From: a virus
Virus record (IMG/VR): IMGVR_UViG_3300046808_000337
Coordinates: 1 to 64,000 of that record
Length of the DNA stretch: 64,000 bases
Direction: 5' to 3' (one strand)
Shown here piece by piece: positions 58,702 through 64,000 of the stretch. The notes under the pieces were generated by a model. It had not been told where the DNA came from. It made no database searches and saw only the letters and a program-made list of their open reading frames with translations. Made by a program: the position numbers and the translations under genes. Every line of letters begins with the position of its first letter. The stretch's first letter is position 1.

Positions 58702-59348
58702 TATTTACATTCTTCTTCAGTCGCGAAGGTACAAAATTCGTCGAGACTTTTGTACATTTTCGCATACTTAGAAGAAGAGAACTTGTCGCGCCACTCCATC
58801 TTGACCCGCGCCCACTCTGGCCCGGTTCGTACAGGCTGTGCTCGCCTTTCTTCCTTGGCGCCCGAAAAGATGAAATTAATCACAGACTTCTTGCTGGGAC
58901 GACCGCCATTCTTGCGCTTACTCTCTATCAAAATCTTTACCTCGTCTAACTTTTCGTGGTTCGCTTCCTCCAGGAGTTCCACCATCTGACGAAGAGATAT
59001 ACAAGAATCGAGCTTACCACGGGTTATCGTAACCTTTTCACGAACGACTGGATCGCTGTCCAAAAACTTGATATCAAACCCAAGTTCGCGCATAGCGAAG
59101 GTAAGGGACAGAATATCCGCCTTGATTTGCGCCGTTCCCCTATTGGGAACTGAGGGGTAGATTGCGGAATGCCAGCTAGTCCTTTTGTCATCGTCTATAA
59201 ATATTGATGTGTTGCTTATAGCATAGTCCCCAACGCCCCTTTCAACCAATACGGAGGCATCAGGAAACTTTTCCTTCAACTCACTAATTAGTACTCTATA
59301 TTCACCTAATTCATGCGGCGTTGGATCCGCAAGTTTCAATTCAATCAT
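58701..59348 (-). CDS. Unknown protein with a basic segment, 215 aa
   Basis: I start at 59348 (MIELKLADPTPHELGEYRVL). It has an alpha/beta N-terminal part and a basic segment (SKRKNGGRPSKKSVINFI), which could bind nucleic acid. Its stop overlaps the start of the fibre gene (TAATG). It might be a regulator of fibre expression or a structural adaptor, but no family is recognised. Confidence 0.55.
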   Translation of the reverse strand: MIELKLADPTPHELGEYRVLISELKEKFPDASVLVERGVGDYAISNTSIFIDDDKRTSWHSAIYPSVPNRGTAQIKADILSLTFAMRELGFDIKFLDSDPVVREKVTITRGKLDSCISLRQMVELLEEANHEKLDEVKILIESKRKNGGRPSKKSVINFIFSGAKEERRAQPVRTGPEWARVKMEWRDKFSSSKYAKMYKSLDEFCTFATEEECK

Positions 59349-59365
59349 AATTTCGTTTTGTTCTG

Positions 59366-59401
59366 CAAATATAAAAGAAATCCCCGGGCCGTTGCCCAGG
59401 G
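59366..59401 (-). promoter_or_regulatory. Terminator followed by -7 element on the minus strand
   Basis: On the minus strand the stem CCCTGGGC / GCCCGGGG (59401-59394 and 59389-59382, one G-U pair) with loop AACG is followed by ATTTCTTTTAT, a terminator for upstream minus genes. Immediately downstream is TATATTTG (59373-59366), a -7 element that leads to the 215-residue gene. No good TTG is seen at -33. Confidence 0.5.
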
Positions 59402-59484
59402 AAAACCACATAAACACTAAACACTATATTACTTACCAAAACCAGGGCGAATATATACGCAAGGTTCGTTTGTGCAAAATAATT

Positions 59485-59514
59485 TTGCATTAAATAATAA
59501 ATGTCATATATTTG
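59485..59514 (+). promoter_or_regulatory. Plus-strand promoter of an orphan small RNA
   Basis: TTG (59485-59487), a 19-base spacer and TATATTTG (59507-59514) give an excellent promoter match, with TTTTGC at 59483-59488. It transcribes to the right, opposite to all nearby protein genes. Confidence 0.8.
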
Positions 59515-59519
59515 CCCCG

Positions 59520-59594
59520 CAAGTTCGCGCACACTAAGTGCAGTCGGGAGACGAGAACTTTGAGGGCGGGCTGATCACCGCCCTCTGTGTTTTC
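59520..59594 (+). ncRNA. Orphan small RNA with terminator (plus strand)
   Basis: The RNA forms stem 1 AAGTTC / GAACTT (59521-59526, 59555-59560), enclosing hairpin GCAC-ACTAA-GTGC (59529-59541) and hairpin GTC-GGGA-GAC with a GNRA tetraloop (59543-59552). The terminator GAGGGCGG / CCGCCCTC (59562-59569, 59578-59585) is followed by TGTGTTTT. There is no ORF. A perfect promoter lies directly upstream. Length is about 75 nt. It could act in trans, in cis as an antisense RNA, or as a decoy. Confidence 0.75.
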
Positions 59595-59623
59595 AGAAGG
59601 TATACAACTACAGTAGGGAGAAA

Positions 59624-59839
59624 TTACTTATGGGAGCGCTTCGCCTTGGCCTTCTTATAGTGACCGTAAAGGACAACGACAGATACTGTACAAGCCAATA
59701 GTAGAGACGAAATTCGGAAGGCCCATTCGGCCTGTTCCTGCCACGATAGTACGGCTGCAAATGTTGTTAACAAAACTGATCCCGCAGCGTCTATATATCC
59801 TTGTCCTGTCATCTCCTGTTGATTTATATCATGGTGCAT
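59624..59839 (-). CDS. Holin-like two-transmembrane protein, 71 aa
   Basis: Two hydrophobic segments (SVLLTTFAAVLSWQ and AFRISSLLLACTVSVVVLYG) are followed by a basic C-terminus (HYKKAKAKRSHK), the usual shape of a small class II-type holin. I start at the ATG at 59839; a GTG at 59848 would overlap the -7 element. It sits far from the endolysin, so lysis genes are dispersed. Confidence 0.6.
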   Translation of the reverse strand: MHHDINQQEMTGQGYIDAAGSVLLTTFAAVLSWQEQAEWAFRISSLLLACTVSVVVLYGHYKKAKAKRSHK

Positions 59840-59847
59840 TGCGCTCA

Positions 59848-59855
59848 CAAATATA
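59848..59855 (-). promoter_or_regulatory. -7 element before the holin-like gene
   Basis: The minus strand reads TATATTTG nine bases upstream of the ATG at 59839, a perfect -7 element with very short leader. No TTG at -33 is clear. Confidence 0.45.
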
Positions 59856-59857
59856 GG

Positions 59858-62800
59858 TTACTTGCTAGTTTCTTTTTGTAGTTGCTTCAACTTTTTTTCG
59901 TAGTCAGCCACCGCTTCTTCAATCGTAGGAGGGATGCGCTTTCCAAGGGCCTTGAAGTACTCGTATGCCGCCGCGTTCTGTGCCAGCTTGGCCAGGTCGC
60001 CTATCTCGTCTGATATCTTTTCCTTCTTCTTCTTTTCGATGGCCATCTTCTTAGACTCCTCGTCGAGCTTGTCTTCCGGTACACCCTTCTTGATAGCCTC
60101 TGCGCGGGCCTGCTCAAGCTGGTTGTCGGTGACCTTCTCAAAGTTGGCCGGGAACTTCTTCTTGTCGTCGAGCGACGGCTTGGTGGCCGAGTATGTGTCC
60201 AAAAGGGTCGCTGCCTTCTTGCGGTAGTTTACGTTCAGCTGTACCAACTCATCGTCCGACAAAGGAACCGCGAACGTATCCTTCTTGATATCAGATATAC
60301 CCTTGGGCTTAAACTCTTTTATGACTCCTGCCGTCTCCGGATTGTCATACTTCGGTGTAACCTTTTTGTCCTTGTACACGTTTATACCGGCACCTAAGAA
60401 CGCATATGCGCTAAGGAAGGCCCCCTTCAGGTTTGGCTCCTCTTCAAATATTTCGAAAAGTGTGCTGGCGATCATAGGCGTCACACGCTCCTGTATCTGG
60501 TCGGTCAAAATAAAGTCCTCACCATAGGCGTTCACTCGCTTGCCATCTTCCTCGTGTGTGGTCAAGTAGTTTACAAGCAAGCTCGCGGTAGGATGCAGCT
60601 TGTTCCTTGCAAACTCAGCTATCAAGCCTCCCCGGGTGGGCGTGTTGTAGTCACCTAACTTCTTCTCCTCACCACCACGCACAAGGGCGTCGTTGTACAG
60701 GCGGGCCTGCAAAACAATGTGCTGGATAAATCCACCCCATGGGTCAATGTAGATGTCACCCATGCGGATCTTACCGAACCTAGAGCTGAGCGGGTTTAAG
60801 TCAACCTCAACCTCGTCCTCGTCGTCTTCGTTCGCCTTAAATGCTATCGTAGAGACTATACCGGTTGTAACAACAAACCATGTGATGAAGTCGCGTGCGG
60901 CCATCTTCTGTGCGACAGATGGGTAGAACGTACCCTTGTCCTTCAGCGTGAGTAAGAATATAGGAAACCCTACAGTAGACGTCTTCAGCTGGGACGCCCA
61001 GTTCTTTGGCGAGTAGAATATCTTAGAGAGTAGCCCGGCGTTCTTCTCGAGCGGTCCAAGCGAAGATCGACCGGTAAACGTGTTCACCATGTTGGCCACC
61101 TGCTTGTATGAGTCAGGATCAGTCTCGAACGTCTTTCCGTACTTGTCCCTGAGCATGGTTGCACCGTCCTCGAAGCGAAGCACACGCATGGTGTTGAGGT
61201 ATCCAATACCCGCACGCTCAAAGGCCTTGAACGGGTTTGCTAACGTGACGCGTGTGTATGCGGCATTGCCGAACATCTTAAAAGGAAGCGCTAGGTAGTC
61301 CCACATGGAGTTACCCACACCACCCAAGAATCCTTCCTCCTTTTCAGACAACGACGCGTCGTACTCGGACAGTGAAAGCCCGGACTTCATCATCGTCTCG
61401 TAGTATGGCTGTGCCTTTATGAACTCTCCCCACTTGCGGGCACGGCTTTCACTCTTGAAGTGTTCGTAGGCCTTGTTGAACCCACGTATTGCGTACAGCG
61501 GGTGCGAAACGGTCAACTTGAGGCCCTGCACGAGCACCATAGACAAGTCGAAGGTTGCCTGGAGCAGTCGGGCTATCTCCCAGAAGGCACCCAGTCCGTC
61601 CCATACCTTGGTTGGGCTGTTCTGTTTTTTAATCTTGTCGAGCTCCTTGTCGTACTGGTTCTGTAAGGTCTGGCGCTCTGCACGCAGTTCGTTCAGCTCC
61701 TCGTCTTCCTTTACCTTCTTGCGCTCCTGCTTGCTGAAGTCTCTTTCGTCAAGCCTGCGCTCGAGTTCTGCGATGCGCTTCTTTGCGTTCTCCTTGGCGT
61801 TTATCAGCCTCTGTGCGTCGCCTATGCCAGCCTCTTCGTATGCGTCCTGTATCTCCTGCGTGAGTTGCTTCTCCTTTTCGGTCAGCTTCGCCCTCTCCGA
61901 AGGCTTCTTGGCCTTGATCTTACCGGCCTGTATGTCCTCGAGCCTAGACTCCATGCGACCGATGTTGCGCAGTCTGGCGATCTCCCGCTGTATGTCGGTC
62001 TGGGTCATAGCCCGCTCACGTCCGTAACCACTTATGGCGTCGCGTATCTGGCGGTCAGTGGCGTTGGGGTACTTCTCTTGTATGCGAGACTTTATGTCCT
62101 GCACTAGCTCGTCCATGGTGGCTACCCCACTCTCTACCGACTCACGGATAATGTTTGACGGTATGGATATCTTGCCGGGGGTGGTGCTCTGGAACTGTGC
62201 CCGCACCTGCGCCTCTACGGCCTTCTTGTCTGCGTCAGGCAGCGCCTGGAACCATGGCTCGGCACGTACAGCGTCTAGCGCAGCGTTTAAAGCAGCGTTG
62301 GATGCGGCACCGGAAAGGCTTGCCTTGGATATAAGTGAAGGCTTGCTCTTTAAATTCTTTACGGCGTTGGCTGCCGCGTCTACTATCTTGGCCCATGAGC
62401 CCTTGGGTATGCTAAGAGCGTTGCCCTTGGAGTCCTTGAACGACACAGACTTTTCCTTGAACTTCAGCACCTCAGCTGCCGCGTCGTTTGCCGTGTCCTT
62501 GATGTCTATGTTGGCCAGCTTGTCCTCGGCAGCCGCCTTGGCTATCTCGGCGAGGTTCCTTGCATCCTCTGCCTCCTTGGCCCGCTTCTCCATCTCGGCT
62601 ATGCGGACGTTGAGCTCCTTTATACTCTCGTCTAGCTTGCGGTACTTCTCCTCGATCTCGGGGGATATGTAGTTAAAGTTCGCCTTCTTGTAGTCGTTGA
62701 TCTGCTTGTCTAGGCTGTAGTTAAACAGCGAGTTCCGGTAGATGTCCTTGAGTGCGTTGGTGAACTGACCATAGGCAGTAGCCACCGCCGAGAACTCGTT

Positions 62801-63361
62801 CATCATCTTTGTCTGTAGGCTGTACAGCTCATTCTGAGCCTCTACAAACTCTTGTGGAGTCATGCCGCTGTCGTCCATGCTGGTCAGCTTGGCCATCTCC
62901 AAACGGTCGATCAGGTTGGCGTATACGTATGCGGCCACCCCGTCGTTCATCTTCCTCTCAAGCACTGCATTGTACGCGGCCTCAAAACCTACGTCCTCAA
63001 CAAACTTCTCTGCCCTAGCCCTAGCGTCAGTTATCGACTGTATGTCCCGGTCTAGGCCGGTCTTGCGTAACGACTCGGCTAACCGCTCGTCTGTAGTCCC
63101 CACGAATGCCCTTGCAAGCAACGTCTTGAGCGCCCTTCCCTTCCCTGCCAGTGACTTTAAGTCTGCACGCTTCACCGGCTCTGGCTCGAATGCAATGAAC
63201 GGGTTCTCCCCGCGCATGCGTCCCTCGTCAAGTGTGCCGTTGTTTATAAGGTCCATCAGCTTGCCGTCCTTGAGTATTTGCATGAACTCGTCATACGAAT
63301 ACTCTACGGGAGCCTCGCCCTTAGTGTTCTTAAAGGATATCTTGCAGGGATTCTTGGCCAT
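59858..63361 (-). CDS. Giant virion protein, possible large polyvalent or ejection protein, 1167 aa
   Basis: The N-terminal half is alpha-helical and charged, with long coiled coils (residues about 220-290 and 470-570). The C-terminal half has a more folded part (GFNKAYEHFKSES, MVNTFTGRSSLGP, SPKNWASQLKTS) with a membrane-like stretch FITWFVVTTGIVSTIAF near residue 820, and a glycine-rich region GDIYIDPWGGFIQHIV. Proteins of this style (large, helical, membrane-active patch) in phages are often delivered with DNA. Function is unproven; I see no polymerase or nuclease motif. Confidence 0.75.
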   Translation of the reverse strand: MAKNPCKISFKNTKGEAPVEYSYDEFMQILKDGKLMDLINNGTLDEGRMRGENPFIAFEPEPVKRADLKSLAGKGRALKTLLARAFVGTTDERLAESLRKTGLDRDIQSITDARARAEKFVEDVGFEAAYNAVLERKMNDGVAAYVYANLIDRLEMAKLTSMDDSGMTPQEFVEAQNELYSLQTKMMNEFSAVATAYGQFTNALKDIYRNSLFNYSLDKQINDYKKANFNYISPEIEEKYRKLDESIKELNVRIAEMEKRAKEAEDARNLAEIAKAAAEDKLANIDIKDTANDAAAEVLKFKEKSVSFKDSKGNALSIPKGSWAKIVDAAANAVKNLKSKPSLISKASLSGAASNAALNAALDAVRAEPWFQALPDADKKAVEAQVRAQFQSTTPGKISIPSNIIRESVESGVATMDELVQDIKSRIQEKYPNATDRQIRDAISGYGRERAMTQTDIQREIARLRNIGRMESRLEDIQAGKIKAKKPSERAKLTEKEKQLTQEIQDAYEEAGIGDAQRLINAKENAKKRIAELERRLDERDFSKQERKKVKEDEELNELRAERQTLQNQYDKELDKIKKQNSPTKVWDGLGAFWEIARLLQATFDLSMVLVQGLKLTVSHPLYAIRGFNKAYEHFKSESRARKWGEFIKAQPYYETMMKSGLSLSEYDASLSEKEEGFLGGVGNSMWDYLALPFKMFGNAAYTRVTLANPFKAFERAGIGYLNTMRVLRFEDGATMLRDKYGKTFETDPDSYKQVANMVNTFTGRSSLGPLEKNAGLLSKIFYSPKNWASQLKTSTVGFPIFLLTLKDKGTFYPSVAQKMAARDFITWFVVTTGIVSTIAFKANEDDEDEVEVDLNPLSSRFGKIRMGDIYIDPWGGFIQHIVLQARLYNDALVRGGEEKKLGDYNTPTRGGLIAEFARNKLHPTASLLVNYLTTHEEDGKRVNAYGEDFILTDQIQERVTPMIASTLFEIFEEEPNLKGAFLSAYAFLGAGINVYKDKKVTPKYDNPETAGVIKEFKPKGISDIKKDTFAVPLSDDELVQLNVNYRKKAATLLDTYSATKPSLDDKKKFPANFEKVTDNQLEQARAEAIKKGVPEDKLDEESKKMAIEKKKKEKISDEIGDLAKLAQNAAAYEYFKALGKRIPPTIEEAVADYEKKLKQLQKETSK

Positions 63362-63364
63362 GCC

Positions 63365-63856
63365 TTAGAATAGTTTTTTCTCCAACAGGAGCATGTTGAA
63401 CTTGTCCTTCGCGTCTACGTCCTCGAGCATGTTGAGCTTGTCGCTATACTCAGCAACCGACTGCTTCTGTAGCATGCGGAACTGCTGTAGGAAGTCGAAC
63501 ACGCACAGGTCCTTCTTGAACACCTCCATTGACGTGCCTTCGTAGTCCTCGTACAGTGCATACTCGATAGAGTAAGCGTTCTCGATGACGTCGATGAGTC
63601 CGCCGAAGGTGATCTGCGGGCGCTCCACTGTTGGAAGCTCCGGATCCACGTTCCAGTCCACGAGGTAGTCCTCGATCTTCTTTGCGTGCGACAGTTCGTC
63701 TTCGGACTCCTTGGCGAAGAACTCAGCCGCCTTGAAGTAGCCCACGCCCTTACACCAGTTGCTGGCTGCGCGGTAAAAATAAAACGCGTTGTACTCGTCC
63801 TTGAGGCGAGGCAACAGCAGGTCTACGACCTCTTTGCTTAACTTATTTGGTGTCAT
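63365..63856 (-). CDS. Ferritin-like four-helix protein, 163 aa
   Basis: E21 and Y22 in KDEYNAFYFYRA, then E50/E54 and H57 in AKESEDELSHAKK, follow the four-helix ferritin/Dps-type pattern with a diiron site. A third helix carries ENAYSIEYALYEDYE. In phages such proteins are rare and may store iron, protect DNA, or form part of the virion. The stop of the next upstream gene overlaps its start (ATGA). Confidence 0.75.
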   Translation of the reverse strand: MTPNKLSKEVVDLLLPRLKDEYNAFYFYRAASNWCKGVGYFKAAEFFAKESEDELSHAKKIEDYLVDWNVDPELPTVERPQITFGGLIDVIENAYSIEYALYEDYEGTSMEVFKKDLCVFDFLQQFRMLQKQSVAEYSDKLNMLEDVDAKDKFNMLLLEKKLF

Positions 63857-63999
63857 GGACAGTTACCTGATTTCGTTAAAAGTTGAGCGTCCTCGAGCAT
63901 TCGAGTGATCTCCTTAAAGTTGCTGTAAATATAGGACAGTTTAGGGTCTCTGTCCAAAATAGCGTTTATCTTCTGGCGCTCAGCCCATCCGCCACCCTC
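63853..63999 (-). CDS. C-terminal part of a gene cut by the right edge
   Basis: The last 48 codons of a minus-strand gene are visible (RQKINAILDRDPKLSYIYSN, then EITRMLEDAQLLTKSGNCP). It ends in TGA overlapping the ferritin-like start as ATGA. The segment is helical; the rest of the gene is outside the window. Confidence 0.65.
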   Translation of the reverse strand, partial: EGGGWAERQKINAILDRDPKLSYIYSNFKEITRMLEDAQLLTKSGNCP

Positions 64000-64000
64000 A

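Noticed and set aside
59341-59532. A 63-residue minus-strand open frame across the orphan small RNA
   Set aside because: It overlaps promoter, terminator and small RNA elements, and its translation has no protein-like pattern.
1-64000. CRISPR array, insertion sequence, integrase, transposase
   Set aside because: No array of regularly spaced repeats, no terminal inverted repeats with a transposase, and no tyrosine or serine recombinase motif was seen.
1-64000. DNA polymerase or phage RNA polymerase
   Set aside because: No polymerase motifs were recognised in any gene here. They may be outside the window or provided by the host.

Overview
The window is part of a tailed double-stranded DNA phage genome that most likely infects a member of the Bacteroidota. 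The host guess rests on repeated promoters of the Bacteroidota type (TTG at about -33, 19-21 bp spacing, TAnnTTTG at -7), A-rich leaders with no Shine-Dalgarno in most genes, and protein families common in phages of that phylum. Packaging, capsid and neck genes are present, but I see no tail sheath, tape measure or tail tube. This suggests a short-tailed (podovirus-like) virion, and the gene order recalls crAss-like phages, although that assignment is not proven here.

Layout. (1) 1-26053, minus strand: a late virion operon. In transcription order it holds five small genes, large terminase, portal, a scaffold-like protein, the major capsid protein (followed by a strong terminator), a head or tail fibre, three neck proteins, a 1447-residue tail nozzle/muzzle-like protein, and large internal virion proteins. 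The last of these runs off the left edge. (2) 26045-26130: a divergent, apparently leaderless promoter pair. (3) 26130-34900, plus strand: early replication genes (helicase-loader-like protein, primase-helicase, SSB, DnaA domain IV-like protein), a phosphoesterase, many small genes, tRNA-Phe and two odd class II tRNA-like genes. (4) 34964-36230, minus strand: a cluster of very small basic proteins. (5) 36231-37694: about 1.46 kb without a convincing gene. It carries phased iterons, near-DnaA boxes, a parS-like palindrome and a roughly 500-nt richly structured RNA ending in a tRNA-like 3' part. (6) 37695-49275, plus strand: about 37 mostly small genes, including a DUF932 protein, a PD-(D/E)XK nuclease, NinB-like and NinG-like proteins, an alpha/beta hydrolase and a spanin-like pair. 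Two hammerhead ribozymes lie in this stretch. (7) 49324-64000, minus strand: endolysin, membrane proteins, large fibres, a holin-like protein, a second giant virion protein, a ferritin-like protein and a partial gene at the right edge.

The most unusual content is RNA. There are two type I hammerhead ribozymes with covarying stems that start exactly at stop codons. There is a large pseudoknotted RNA, a terminator/antiterminator leader in front of the replication operon, and two orphan small RNAs with their own promoters and terminators that run against neighbouring genes, one of them with 9-nt complementary loops. Together they suggest that RNA processing and attenuation play a large part in this phage's gene expression. 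That conclusion is inference; the structures themselves were read from the sequence by eye.
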